Positions 32,846 through 41,302 of a DNA stretch of 64,000 nt are shown here, one piece after another. The translations under genes were made by a program, and so were the position numbers. Source of the stretch: Streptomyces griseoincarnatus (lineage in GTDB: Bacteria; Actinomycetota; Actinomycetes; Streptomycetales; Streptomycetaceae); assembly GCA_014649575.1 (NCBI GenBank), contig BMTH01000002.1, positions 314,423 to 378,422 of the forward strand. Direction: 5' to 3'. Under the pieces are notes generated by a model, which was given only the letters and a program-made list of their open reading frames with translations, had not been told where the DNA came from and searched no databases. The stretch's first letter is position 1; every line of letters starts with the position of its first letter.

Positions 32846-34267
32846 TCAGTGGTTCCGCGGGGTGTCCGCTGCGTCCGTGCCTGCGCGGCGCGTGCGGACG
32901 AGGAGCGCGGCGGCGCCGGCGAGCACCAGCAGGGATCCGGCCGCGAGGGAGAGGGGAAGAGCGGGGGACGTGCCGTCGTCGTCGGGCCCTGTGGCCTGCG
33001 CGGCCGGCTCGGGCGAGGCGACGGAGGGGGACGGGGACGCCGTCGGGGTGGCGGTCGGGGCGCTGCCCAGGTCGGGCAGGGCGGGGAGTGCGGCGGTGTC
33101 GGTGAGGGCGACGGCCAGGGTGACCGGGTCCATCGCAGTGCCCGCCGGGTACATCCCGCCGAAGGCTTCGGCGCCCCGGGCGGTGAGCTTCGCGGAGGCC
33201 TCGGTGACGGTGGCGAGGCCGTTCCTCGTCTTGAGGTTCTCCGCGGTGAAGGTGACCAACGGGACCTTGCGGCCGGTGTGGTCCGGTGTCGTGACGTCGG
33301 CGTAGAGGGTGCCCTCGCCGTCCTCGACGGTGACGCGGACGGCGGTCATGCGCAGGTCGAGGCCGTGGTCGCCGGTGAAGCGGACGGCGCCTCGGAAGGT
33401 GGCGGTGAGGTCGCCGTCGTCGAACGTGCCCCGGCCGCCGGGGAAGCGGAAGAAGGCGCCGCCGTCGAGGGCGCCGGAGGTGAGGGCCCAACTGCCGCGG
33501 GCGATGTCGCCGGTGACGTACTCGCGGAAGGTGCGGCGGACGCCCCAGTCGACGGCTCCGTCGACGAGCGCCGTGCTCTTCACGGCCTTCCGCGTCATCT
33601 CGGGCTGCGGGCTCTTGGCCGCGGGGCTCTTGGTCGCCTCGCCCCGCGGCTGCCGGACGTCGGCGGAGAGGCTGACCGGGTCGAGGGCGGTACCGGCCGT
33701 GTAGTAGCCGGCGAAGGAGGTGGCGCCCTGGGCGGTGAGGGTGGCGGGCAGGTTGTTCAGGACCACGGAGGTGCCGCCGCCGCGCATGTCGATGCCGCTG
33801 AGGGAGAGGGAGGCGAAGGGCACCTGACGGGCCGTCGTGATCGCCCCGGTGTCCTTCGCCTTGCTGGTGACGTCCACGTAGAGGGTGCCGGAGCCGCCGG
33901 ACACGGCCACGGTGGGACTGCTGAGGGTGAGGTCGAGCTGGTACGCACCGCTGTCGGTGCGGTGCCCCGTGAAGCGCACCCCGCCGGAGAAGGCGGCGCG
34001 GAAGGCGCCCGTCTCGCCGTCGTACGTCCCGGTGGCCGAGTGGAAGCGGAATCCGCTGCCGCCGACCGTGGCCGCGCCGCCGGTGAGGGCGTAACCGCCC
34101 TGGGCGACTGGGCCGGTGACGTAGCGCTGGAACGACGTCTTGATGCCCCAGTCGAGCCTGCCGCCCTGGACGGTACGAGCCTCGGCGTGCGCAGTGGCGG
34201 CCGGGACGAGCGCGCCTACGACGGCCGCGCAGAGCACGGCGACCAGGACGCGAAGACGCGTGGGCAT
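32846..34267 (-). CDS. HtaA-domain haem-binding membrane-anchored protein
   Basis: A 473-residue exported protein. The signal peptide ends near ATAHAEA (about 30). HtaA domain 1 starts LDWGIKTSFQRYVTGPVAQG, domain 2 starts VDWGVRRTFREYVTGDIARG. The His preceding the LDL strand is present in both (GHRTDSGAYQLDL; GDHGLDLRM). The C-terminal span (LPLSLAAGSLLVLAGAAALL) ends in basic residues without a LAxTG motif, so it stays in the membrane. GGAGGAC precedes the start. It is the first gene of the HtaA operon, 30 bp before its paralogue, and diverges from hmuT across a shared iron box. Confidence 0.9.
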   Translation of the reverse strand: MPTRLRVLVAVLCAAVVGALVPAATAHAEARTVQGGRLDWGIKTSFQRYVTGPVAQGGYALTGGAATVGGSGFRFHSATGTYDGETGAFRAAFSGGVRFTGHRTDSGAYQLDLTLSSPTVAVSGGSGTLYVDVTSKAKDTGAITTARQVPFASLSLSGIDMRGGGTSVVLNNLPATLTAQGATSFAGYYTAGTALDPVSLSADVRQPRGEATKSPAAKSPQPEMTRKAVKSTALVDGAVDWGVRRTFREYVTGDIARGSWALTSGALDGGAFFRFPGGRGTFDDGDLTATFRGAVRFTGDHGLDLRMTAVRVTVEDGEGTLYADVTTPDHTGRKVPLVTFTAENLKTRNGLATVTEASAKLTARGAEAFGGMYPAGTAMDPVTLAVALTDTAALPALPDLGSAPTATPTASPSPSVASPEPAAQATGPDDDGTSPALPLSLAAGSLLVLAGAAALLVRTRRAGTDAADTPRNH

Positions 34268-34302
34268 GGCAAGTCCTCCGGAGGCGGGGGCCTATAGCGA
34301 AC

Positions 34303-34321
34303 GAAGGTAAGGCTAACCTAA
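34303..34321. promoter_or_regulatory. Iron box shared by the HtaA operon and hmuTUV
   Basis: GAAGGTAAGGCTAACCTAA matches the actinobacterial iron-box consensus and shares the 14-bp word AGGTAAGGCTAACC with the haem oxygenase box. It lies in the 104-bp region between the divergent HtaA gene and hmuT and can repress both. Confidence 0.82.
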
Positions 34322-34371
34322 GCTACGCCTGGGTCGACATGCACCCACAGCCGGAAGGAACGGACGGAACC

Positions 34372-35391
34372 GTGCGACGCTTGCGCACAGAACTGGCGGG
34401 AGCACTGCTGTCCGTGCTCGCCCTCTCCCTCACCACGACCGCGTGCGGAGGCTCCTCCGACGCCGCCTCCCCCTCCCCCGTCGCCTCCTCCACGAGGACG
34501 GCGGACCGCGTCGAACCCCTGGACTCCACCCCGCAGCCGCGGCTCCCGGTGACCGTCCGCTCCGCCGACGGCCGGGAGGTGACGGTCGAGCAGGCGGAGC
34601 GCATCGTCCCGCTGTCCGGCAGCCTCAGCGAGATCGTGTTCACCCTCGGCCTCGGCGACCGGGTCGTCGCCCGTGACGTCACCGCCACCTTCGAGCAGGC
34701 GGCCGCCCTGCCGGTCGTCACCCGGGGCCACGACGTCTCCGCCGAAGGGGTGTTGTCCCTGCGCCCCGACCTCGTCGTCGCCGAATCCACCACCGGCCCC
34801 GACGAGGCCATGGACCAGATCCGTGCGGCCGGCGTGCCCGTCCTCGTCGTCGAGGGTGCGACCGGGCTCGACGACGTCGGCCCGCGCATCGAGGCCGTCG
34901 CCCAGGCGCTCGGTGTGCCGTCCGCGGGCGAGGAGCTGACCCGGCGTACGGAGGAACGCGTCGCCGCCGTCGCGGAGTCCGTACCGGCGGAGAAGGACAA
35001 GCCACGGGTCGCCTTCCTGTACCTGCGCGGCTCCGCCTCCGTGTACCTCATCGGCGGCAAGGGCTCCGGCGCCACCTCGCTGATCGAGGCGGCCGGTGCG
35101 GTCGACGCGGGCGCCGAGTCGGGCCTCGAGAAGGACTTCACCGCCCTCACCAGCGAGGCATTGGTCAAGGCGGCCCCCGACGCGCTGCTCGTGATGTCGA
35201 AGGGGCTGGAGTCGGTCGGCGGCGTCGACGGGCTGGTGGAGATCCCCGGCATCGCGCAGACCCCCGCCGGGATGGACCGGCGGATCGTCTCCGTCGAGGA
35301 CGGCGTGCTGCTCAACTACGGCCCGCGCACCGACCAGGTGCTCTCCTCCGTCATGGAGCAGCTCTACGGCGGCGAGGGCGGTGCCCGGTGA
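34372..35391 (+). CDS. hmuT: Haem ABC transporter substrate-binding lipoprotein HmuT
   Basis: A 339-residue cluster-A-2 binding protein for haem. The lipobox LTTTACGG (Cys about 25) follows a basic signal peptide. The fold shows RIVPLSGSLSEIVFTLGLGD and LRPDLVVAESTTGPDEAMDQ, with the central linker helix and terminal VLLNYGPRTDQVLSS. A GTG at 34372 preceded by GGAAGGAACGGACGG gives a normal signal length; the ATG at 34339, 11 codons earlier, lacks a ribosome site. It is first in the hmuTUV operon and overlaps hmuU by 4 bp. Control by the iron box at 34303 is expected. Confidence 0.9.
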   Translation: MRRLRTELAGALLSVLALSLTTTACGGSSDAASPSPVASSTRTADRVEPLDSTPQPRLPVTVRSADGREVTVEQAERIVPLSGSLSEIVFTLGLGDRVVARDVTATFEQAAALPVVTRGHDVSAEGVLSLRPDLVVAESTTGPDEAMDQIRAAGVPVLVVEGATGLDDVGPRIEAVAQALGVPSAGEELTRRTEERVAAVAESVPAEKDKPRVAFLYLRGSASVYLIGGKGSGATSLIEAAGAVDAGAESGLEKDFTALTSEALVKAAPDALLVMSKGLESVGGVDGLVEIPGIAQTPAGMDRRIVSVEDGVLLNYGPRTDQVLSSVMEQLYGGEGGAR

Positions 35392-36479
35392 GCGTCCTGC
35401 CCAGGACACCGTCCGGCACGGAGCCACGGGAGGCCGCCCCGCCCGCCCGGCGCCGCCGCGTCCCCTGGCTGCTGACGGCGGGTCTGGTCGCCGCCCTCGT
35501 CGTGCTGGTGCCCGTGGCGGCCCGCACCGGCGCCTATCCCGTGCCCGTCGGGGACGTGGTCGCCTCCGTGCAGCACCGGTTGGGCCTGGGCGGCACGGAG
35601 CTCGACCGGGTCGCCGAGTCCGTGCTGTGGAACGTGCGTTTCCCGCGGATCGTGCTCGCCCTGCTGGTGGGGGCGTCACTGGGGTGCGCGGGCGCGCTGA
35701 TGCAGGGCGTGTTCGGCAACCCGCTCGCCGAACCCGGCGTCATCGGCGTCTCCTCCGGCGCGGCGGTCGGCGCGGTGGCCGCCATCGCGCTGGGGCTGAA
35801 CTTCGCCGGCAACTGGACCGTCTCGATCCTGGCGTTCGTCGCCGGACTCGTCACGGTGCTGCTCGTCTACGCGATGTCCCGTTCGGGCGGGCGCACCGAG
35901 GTGGTGACGCTGATCCTCACCGGTATCGCGGTGAACGCCTTCGCGGGCGCGCTGATCGGGCTGTTCCTGTTCTTCGCGGACGCCGCCGCCGTCAACCAGA
36001 TCACCTTCTGGCAGCTCGGCTCACTGTCCCAGGCGACCTGGCCGAAGGTACTGGCGGTGCTGCCGTGCGCGGTGCTCGGGCTGGGCGTCGCGCCCCTGTA
36101 CGCCCGCCGCCTGGACCTGCTGGCGCTGGGCGAGCGGCCCGCCCGCCACCTGGGCGTGGACGTGGAGCGGCTGCGGATCGTGCTGGTGCTGGTGATCGCG
36201 CTGCTGACCGCGGCCGCGGTGAGCGTGTCCGGCATCATCGGCTTCGTCGGGCTGGTCGTGCCGCACCTGCTGCGGATGGCGGCCGGGCCCGGACACCGGT
36301 TCCTGCTGCCGGGCAGCGCGCTGCTGGGCGCGCTGGTGCTGCTGGCGGCGGACCTGACGGCCCGTACGGTCGCCTCGCCGGCGGAGCTGCCCCTGGGGGT
36401 GCTGACGGCGCTGCTCGGCAGCCCTTTCTTCTTCTGGCTGCTGCGGAGGACCCGGCGGCGGCACGGGGGCTGGGCGTGA
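35388..36479 (+). CDS. hmuU: Haem ABC transporter permease HmuU (FecCD family)
   Basis: A 363-residue FecCD/BtuC-type permease with about ten membrane spans. Conserved blocks: RFPRIVLALLVGASLGCAGA, MQGVFGNPLAEPGVIGVSSG, GRTEVVTLILTGIAVNAFAG, FWQLGSL, GIIGFVGLVVPHLLRM and the terminal ELPLGVLTALLGSPFFFWLL. It starts at a GTG overlapping the hmuT stop (GTGA). The coupling loop that contacts the ATPase is ARHLGVDVERLR. After its stop come 223 bp with two copies of a dispersed repeat before hmuV, so coupling to the ATPase gene is looser than usual. Confidence 0.93.
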   Translation: MSVLPRTPSGTEPREAAPPARRRRVPWLLTAGLVAALVVLVPVAARTGAYPVPVGDVVASVQHRLGLGGTELDRVAESVLWNVRFPRIVLALLVGASLGCAGALMQGVFGNPLAEPGVIGVSSGAAVGAVAAIALGLNFAGNWTVSILAFVAGLVTVLLVYAMSRSGGRTEVVTLILTGIAVNAFAGALIGLFLFFADAAAVNQITFWQLGSLSQATWPKVLAVLPCAVLGLGVAPLYARRLDLLALGERPARHLGVDVERLRIVLVLVIALLTAAAVSVSGIIGFVGLVVPHLLRMAAGPGHRFLLPGSALLGALVLLAADLTARTVASPAELPLGVLTALLGSPFFFWLLRRTRRRHGGWA

Positions 36480-36507
36480 GGTCGTGTCCCGTCTGCGGCG
36501 GGAGCGG

Positions 36508-36645
36508 GGGCTGGTCGCGCAGTTCCCCGCGCCTCTGAGGGGGTCTGCCGTGCCGTTCGTCCAAGAGCCCCGGCCTCCGGTCCCGCGCCGCGCGTCGTCC
36601 GCGGGCCGGTGAGGGCTGGTCGCGCGGTTCCCCGCGCCCCTGGGG
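36508..36645. repeat. Two copies of a dispersed Streptomyces-type intergenic repeat
   Basis: GGGCTGGTCGCGCGGTTCCC at 36613 onward is repeated at 36508-36537 as GGGGCTGGTCGCGCAGTTCC with the same continuation CCGCGCC. The copies are 105 bp apart and each is followed about 35 bp later by GCCGTTCGTCC. This word is a frequent intergenic repeat in Streptomyces genomes to my knowledge. It interrupts the hmuU-hmuV spacing. Confidence 0.7.
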
Positions 36646-36702
36646 TGCTCGCCCAGCCGTTCGTCCGTCAGTCCCCCTTGTTCCGATCCGGAAGGTCCTT
36701 CC

Positions 36703-37527
36703 GTGCGACTGCTCCGCCCCCGTCCCGCTCCCCCACTCCCCGCCTCCCCCGGCGACACCCTCGCCGAGGCCGAAGCCCTCCACGTCCGCCTCGACGGCAC
36801 CCGGGACGTCCTCCACGGCGTGGACGTCGCCGTCCGCGCGGGCGAAGTGCTCGCGCTGGTCGGGCCCAACGGGGCCGGCAAGTCCACCCTGCTCGGCGCC
36901 CTCGCCGCCGACCTCGCGCCCGCGTACGGGGTCGTACGGATCCACGGGCGCCCTGTGTCGGACTGGTCCGCTCCCGAACTCGCCCTGCGCCGCGCGGTGT
37001 TGCCGCAGGCGTCCGCACTGAGCTTTCCCTTCTCGGTGGAGGAGGTCGTACGGATGGGACGGGCGCCCTGGGCCGCGCTCGGCCCGGAGGACGACGACGC
37101 GGCCGTCGCCGAGGCGATGGCCGCGACCGAGGTGACCGCGTTCGCGGGACGTCCGTTCTCCGCGCTGAGCGGCGGCGAACGCGCGCGGGTGACGCTCGCC
37201 CGGGTGCTCGCCCAGCGCGCGCCGCTGCTGATGCTCGACGAGCCGACGGCCGCACTCGACCTGCGCCACCAGGAGCTGGTGCTCCGGCTGTGCCGGGAGC
37301 GGGCGCGGGCCGGGGACGCGGTGGTGGTGGTCCTCCACGACCTCGGCCTCGCCGCGGCCTACGCCCACCGGGTGGCGGTCCTGCGCGCGGGCCGCGTCGC
37401 GGCGGACGGCCCCCCGGAGGAGATCTTCACCGAGCCCCTCCTGTCGGAGGTCTACGACCAGCCGGTCGAGGTGCTCCCGCATCCGCGGACGGGGGCGGTG
37501 CTGGTGCTGCCCGTGCGGGAGGAGTGA
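36703..37527 (+). CDS. hmuV: Haem ABC transporter ATP-binding protein HmuV
   Basis: A 274-residue ATPase energising haem uptake. Walker A VGPNGAGKSTLL is at about 54, the Q-loop is in VLPQASALSFPFSVEEVV, the signature SALSGGERARVTLARVLAQ is at about 155, Walker B PLLMLDEPTAALDL and H-loop VVVVLHDLGLAAAYAHR follow. The FPFSVEEVVRMGRAPW segment is typical of haem/siderophore ATPases. The start is GTG 36703 with GGAAGG upstream. The 25-residue Pro-rich N-terminus is not part of the fold. It closes the hmuTUV set. Confidence 0.92.
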   Translation: MRLLRPRPAPPLPASPGDTLAEAEALHVRLDGTRDVLHGVDVAVRAGEVLALVGPNGAGKSTLLGALAADLAPAYGVVRIHGRPVSDWSAPELALRRAVLPQASALSFPFSVEEVVRMGRAPWAALGPEDDDAAVAEAMAATEVTAFAGRPFSALSGGERARVTLARVLAQRAPLLMLDEPTAALDLRHQELVLRLCRERARAGDAVVVVLHDLGLAAAYAHRVAVLRAGRVAADGPPEEIFTEPLLSEVYDQPVEVLPHPRTGAVLVLPVREE

Positions 37528-37648
37528 GGATCGGCGTGCCGTCAGGCGGTCCAGGTCACGGTGTGGCCGCTGTGACCGGTCCCCGCGTCCGGCGGTGCGG
37601 GCGTCCCGGTAGGGTTCGCCTCCGGGAAGGGGAAGGTGAAGCAACCGG

Positions 37649-38656
37649 ATGAGCAGGGATCTCGGTCTTCGTAGGCTCCACGGACTCCGCGGGCCCCGCG
37701 GGCCTCGCCGTACCGCGCTGGCCGCGGTCTCCGTGACCGCGCTGTCGCTGACGGCGAGCGGCTGTGTGGTGGTGCACGGCGAGCGCGAGGTGCTCCCGGC
37801 GACGACCCGCGCCGAAGCCGCCGAGGCGCTCAAGGAGTTCACGGCCGCGTACAACGCCGCCGACAAGGCGTACGACTCCTCCCTGGACGCCGACCGCACC
37901 ACCGGCGCGCTCGCCGACATCGACGGGGCCCGGCTGAAGGCGGGCAAGGTCAACAACCCGGACGGCAACCCGAGTCACGCGCCGCTGGAGCTGACCGACG
38001 CGAAGTTCACCATCCCCGCCAAGGCGGGCTGGCCGCGCTGGTTCCTCGCCGACACGGCCGCCAACAAGGGCGGTGACGTCCGCTGGCTGCTGGTGTTCAC
38101 CCGCGACGCGCTGGACGACCCGTGGGAGGTGGCGTACCTGACGCTGGTCTCCCCGGACGACGTGCCGGAGTTCAAGACGGACAAGGACGGCTGGGCCGAG
38201 ACCGTCCCGGCGAACTCCACCGATGTCGCGGTCGCACCGGGCGAGTTGAGCCAGAAGTACGCCACGTACCTGAAGGACGGCGGGGCCGGTTTCGCGGAGG
38301 GCCCGCACACCACGGGGTGGCGGGACACCCGTAAGCAGAAGTCGGTGCGGCCGGGTCTGGCCACGCAGTACATCGACGAGCCGCTGGTGAACGGCGACTA
38401 CGCGCCGCTCGCGCTGCGCACGGCGGACGGCGGGGCGCTGGTGTTCTTCACGACACGGCACTTCGAGAAGCAGACGGCGGCGGCCGGGGCGACGGTGCCG
38501 ACGCCGAACGAGGACGTGCTGGCGCTGACCAGCGGGGAGATACGTCAGTCGCTGACGATGGAGTTCGTCTCGAACGAGGTGGCGCTGGACCCGGCGGACG
38601 GGCCGGTGGAGGTGCTGGGGCGGATCCAGGGGCTGACGTCCGCGAAGGGCGAGTAG
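37649..38656 (+). CDS. Conserved hypothetical lipoprotein
   Basis: A 335-residue exported lipoprotein. A long basic head (RDLGLRRLHGLRGPRGPRR) precedes a hydrophobic core and the lipobox SLTASGC (Cys about 39). The mature part has a helical start (EAAEALKEFTAAYNAADKAY) and beta-rich remainder (DVRWLLVFTRDALDDPWEVA; GGALVFFTTRHFEKQT). No named family recognised. The head could signal Tat or simply a long Sec signal; no twin-Arg motif of standard form is seen. Transcribed alone 121 bp after hmuV. A role in haem transport is not supported. Confidence 0.8.
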   Translation: MSRDLGLRRLHGLRGPRGPRRTALAAVSVTALSLTASGCVVVHGEREVLPATTRAEAAEALKEFTAAYNAADKAYDSSLDADRTTGALADIDGARLKAGKVNNPDGNPSHAPLELTDAKFTIPAKAGWPRWFLADTAANKGGDVRWLLVFTRDALDDPWEVAYLTLVSPDDVPEFKTDKDGWAETVPANSTDVAVAPGELSQKYATYLKDGGAGFAEGPHTTGWRDTRKQKSVRPGLATQYIDEPLVNGDYAPLALRTADGGALVFFTTRHFEKQTAAAGATVPTPNEDVLALTSGEIRQSLTMEFVSNEVALDPADGPVEVLGRIQGLTSAKGE

Positions 38657-38702
38657 CGGCGGGCGGACGGCGTGGGGGGACCGGCGTGACGGTCGGCGGC
38701 GT

Positions 38703-39437
38703 TCAGTGGCGCAGGGGCCAGGCGGCGCCGGTGGGGTCGGGCCGGACGTCCGCGTACCGGGCGCAGGCGTCCGTGAGGTACTCCAGCAGGCTCAGCGGGT
38801 CGGGCAGCGGATGCTCGGGGCCGCGTACCCAGCGGACCGACGGGTCGTCGTCGCCGGGGAGGCGGGCGGGCGGGACCAGGACGTAGGAGCCCCGGCAGTG
38901 CCAGCGCAGTCCGGGATGCTCGTCCATGGTCTCCGGATGGCAGTCCAGCTCGCAGGGCCACCACTCGTCCTCGTCCTCGGGGGTGCCCCGGGTGAGGGTG
39001 AAGAACAGCAGGCGGCCGTCGTCGCTCTCGGCGACCGGGCCGACCTCGACCCCGGCCTCCAGCAGACGGTCCAGGGCCTCGCGGCCCGCGTCGAGGGGGA
39101 CGTCGAGGACGTCGTGCACCATGCCCGTGGCGGTGATGAAGTTGGCCTGCGGCTGGTGGCGGGCCCAGCGCTCGATCTGGGCGTGGTCGGTGGTCGACTG
39201 GGTCTGCCAGGCGAAGGACACCGGGTGCCGGGCGGGGGTGGGACAGCCCACGCGGTCGCAGGAACAGCGGTAGCCGGCGGGGTGCGCGGCGGGCGCGAGG
39301 GGCAGTCCCGCTTCGGCGGCGGCGAGCAGCAGGGCCTCACGGCCGCCGTCACCGGCGGCCTGCTTCGGGCGGCGTCCTCGCAGCCACTGGGAGAGTTTGC
39401 CCTGCCGGCCGCTCCGGCCGCCGAACTCCGCGCTCAT
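38703..39437 (-). CDS. Bifunctional DNA primase/polymerase N-terminal-domain protein
   Basis: A 244-residue protein of the prim-pol (archaeo-eukaryotic primase-like) domain family. The marker CSCDRVGCPTPARHPVSFAW is at about residues 58-77, with the Cys that may bind zinc. ERWARHQPQANFITATGMVH and DVLDVP, where an acidic catalytic pair is expected, follow. Later acid pairs and CELDCHPETMDEHPGLRWH complete the domain. No helicase domain follows, unlike plasmid or phage primases. Chromosomal stand-alone copies are frequent in Streptomyces and are of unknown function. GAGGGGATAG precedes the start. Confidence 0.82.
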   Translation of the reverse strand: MSAEFGGRSGRQGKLSQWLRGRRPKQAAGDGGREALLLAAAEAGLPLAPAAHPAGYRCSCDRVGCPTPARHPVSFAWQTQSTTDHAQIERWARHQPQANFITATGMVHDVLDVPLDAGREALDRLLEAGVEVGPVAESDDGRLLFFTLTRGTPEDEDEWWPCELDCHPETMDEHPGLRWHCRGSYVLVPPARLPGDDDPSVRWVRGPEHPLPDPLSLLEYLTDACARYADVRPDPTGAAWPLRH

Positions 39438-39651
39438 CTATCCCCTCGCCTCGCCGTCGTGCGCTCCAGCATGCCCTATGGTCCCACGATCGTGCGCATC
39501 GGGGGCCCGGAGCGTTTAATCACCGCAGGTCGGGCGAGGGTGACGGCACCGGGCGCAAGCTGACCGGTGGGGCGAACAGGACATCCGCCGGAGGCCGCGG
39601 ACCGGGTGTCGATGCGCGGTCCGCCCTGATGAGCCCGCCTACCGTGGCGCC

Positions 39652-40533
39652 ATGATCACGTGGATCGCGTCGTCGGCGCCTGCCGCCCTGGTGTCCGTGG
39701 TGTCCCTCGCCGCGCTGACGCTCACGGGGCACGGCGGCCCGCCCCCGCTGGAATGGGGCGACGGCCCGCTGACGGTGGACTCGCTGCCCCGTGTGACGTA
39801 CGCGGCGCATCGCGGCGGGGCGCGCGAGGTGCCGGAGAACAGCATGTCGGGGCTGATGGCGGCGTACCGGCGCGGTACGGCTCAGGTGCTGGACTTCGAC
39901 ACCCGGGTGCTGCGGGACGGCACGCCGGTGGTCTTCCACGACGTGACCCTGAACCGTACGACCTTCCTGGGCGGGGAGGTGCGGAAGCTGGACGCGGAGG
40001 AGTGGAAGGGGGTGCGGCTGCGCCCGCGCGACCGGCTGCCGGGGAGCTGGCGGTCGGAGCGGCCTCCGACGGTCGAGGAGGTGCTGGACCGGCTGGGCGG
40101 GCGGATCCTGCTGATGCTGGAGCTGAAGGACCCGGCCGGGCTCGAGCGGGTGGCCGGGATGATCCGGGCGCGGGGGCTGACCCGGTCGGTGTTCGTCAAC
40201 ACCAACCACCCCCGGGTGGCGGAGCGGGTGCACCGCGCGGGGCTGCTGACCCAGCTGTGGCGCTCGGCCGAGCAGATGCGCACCGACCGGCCGGAGCGGT
40301 GGCGTTCCTTCGTCGACCTGCTGGACGTCGACATCCGCGCGCGGGACGGGGATGTGACGCGGGCCGTCCGGTCGGGGATCCCTCGGGTGTGGGCGCACAC
40401 CGTCGTGACCCCGGCCCAGCGCGACCGCGCCCTGGCGCTCGGCTGCGACGGCGTCCTCACGGACGCGCCGGGGCGGCTGGCGCGGCACCGGACGCGGGTG
40501 CCGGGGGCGGTCAGCTCGGTGACGGGGCGGTGA
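39652..40533 (+). CDS. Glycerophosphodiester phosphodiesterase family protein
   Basis: A 293-residue protein of the GDPD TIM-barrel family hydrolysing glycerophosphodiesters. One N-terminal hydrophobic segment (AALVSVVSLAALTLTG) should export or anchor it. The catalytic motif is AAHRGGAREVPENSMSG at about 51-67, followed by LDFDTRVLRDGTPVVFHDVT with the second catalytic His. A metal-binding position usually Glu is Asp here (LDFD), common in Streptomyces members. LMLELKD gives the third metal ligand region. TACCGT six bases upstream of the ATG and no ribosome site suggest a leaderless message. Convergent with the TetR gene. Confidence 0.87.
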   Translation: MITWIASSAPAALVSVVSLAALTLTGHGGPPPLEWGDGPLTVDSLPRVTYAAHRGGAREVPENSMSGLMAAYRRGTAQVLDFDTRVLRDGTPVVFHDVTLNRTTFLGGEVRKLDAEEWKGVRLRPRDRLPGSWRSERPPTVEEVLDRLGGRILLMLELKDPAGLERVAGMIRARGLTRSVFVNTNHPRVAERVHRAGLLTQLWRSAEQMRTDRPERWRSFVDLLDVDIRARDGDVTRAVRSGIPRVWAHTVVTPAQRDRALALGCDGVLTDAPGRLARHRTRVPGAVSSVTGR

Positions 40534-40542
40534 GGGCCGGCG

Positions 40543-41163
40543 TCAGCGGGGGGCGAGGCCGTGCAGGGCGTAGTCGACGAGGGTGTCGGTGTACTCGTAG
40601 GTGATCGGGCCGGTGTACTGGAGCCAGCGCTGGGCCAGCGGCGAGACGAAGAGTTCCAGGGCGATGCGCGGGTCGATGTCGGGGCGGACCTCCCCGGTCT
40701 CCTGCGCGGCGCGCAGCCGGTCGACGTACAGCTGGAGCTGGGGTTCCAGGAGCTGGGCGACGAAGCGGCGGCCGAGTTCCTCGTTGACGACGCCCTCGGC
40801 GGCCAGGGCGCGGGAGGGCGCCTCGAAGGCGGGGTCGCCCAGCTCGTCGACCGTGGCGCGCAGGACGTTCTTGAGGTCGGCGGCGAGGTCACCGGTGTCC
40901 GGGATGGTGTACGGCTTCTGTCCGGCGGCCTCGGCGGCCTGGTCGCTCAGGTCGAGGAACGCCTCGAGCAGCACGTCCGCCTTCGACGGCCACCAGCGGT
41001 AGATCGTCTGCTTGCCGACGCCGGCGCGGGAGGCGATTCCCTCGATGGTGGTCTTCGGGTACCCCACCTCGGCGACGAGGGCGAGGGCGGCGTCGTAGAT
41101 GGCACGACGGGAGCGCTCGCTGCGGCGCGACGTGTCGGGGGCGGACGACGGGTTCTGGGCCAT
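40543..41163 (-). CDS. TetR-family repressor divergent from a small DUF6243-like gene
   Basis: A 206-residue TetR protein. The HTH is at about 17-62 (RRAIYDAALALVAEVGYPKT; IASRAGVGKQTIYRWW). The C-terminal domain (about 75-200) resembles TetR_C of the YcdC/RutR-like group. The ATG at 41163 has TAAATT six bases upstream and no ribosome site, suggesting a leaderless message. Two GACGS-N-SCGTC palindromes lie in the region shared with the divergent small gene; autoregulation and control of that gene are likely. The ligand is unknown. Confidence 0.88.
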   Translation of the reverse strand: MAQNPSSAPDTSRRSERSRRAIYDAALALVAEVGYPKTTIEGIASRAGVGKQTIYRWWPSKADVLLEAFLDLSDQAAEAAGQKPYTIPDTGDLAADLKNVLRATVDELGDPAFEAPSRALAAEGVVNEELGRRFVAQLLEPQLQLYVDRLRAAQETGEVRPDIDPRIALELFVSPLAQRWLQYTGPITYEYTDTLVDYALHGLAPR

Positions 41164-41186
41164 GGCCCGAATTTACCAGGTTGACA

Positions 41187-41242
41187 AGACGCCGCGTCTC
41201 GCCGGACGCTGGTACGACCGGTAAGCGAGACGGACCGTCTCG
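41187..41242. promoter_or_regulatory. Twin TetR operators between divergent genes
   Basis: Two perfect palindromes: AGACGC-C-GCGTCT at 41187-41199 and CGAGACGG-A-CCGTCTCG at 41226-41242. Their centres are 41 bp apart, about four helical turns. The first lies just upstream of the tetR -10, the second nearer the divergent gene. Confidence 0.65.
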
Positions 41243-41302
41243 TTTCATTGTTGTTGACTGTCGGCCGCCCGTCGTGCGGCGACTGTCGGAAGGGAGCCCG
41301 TC

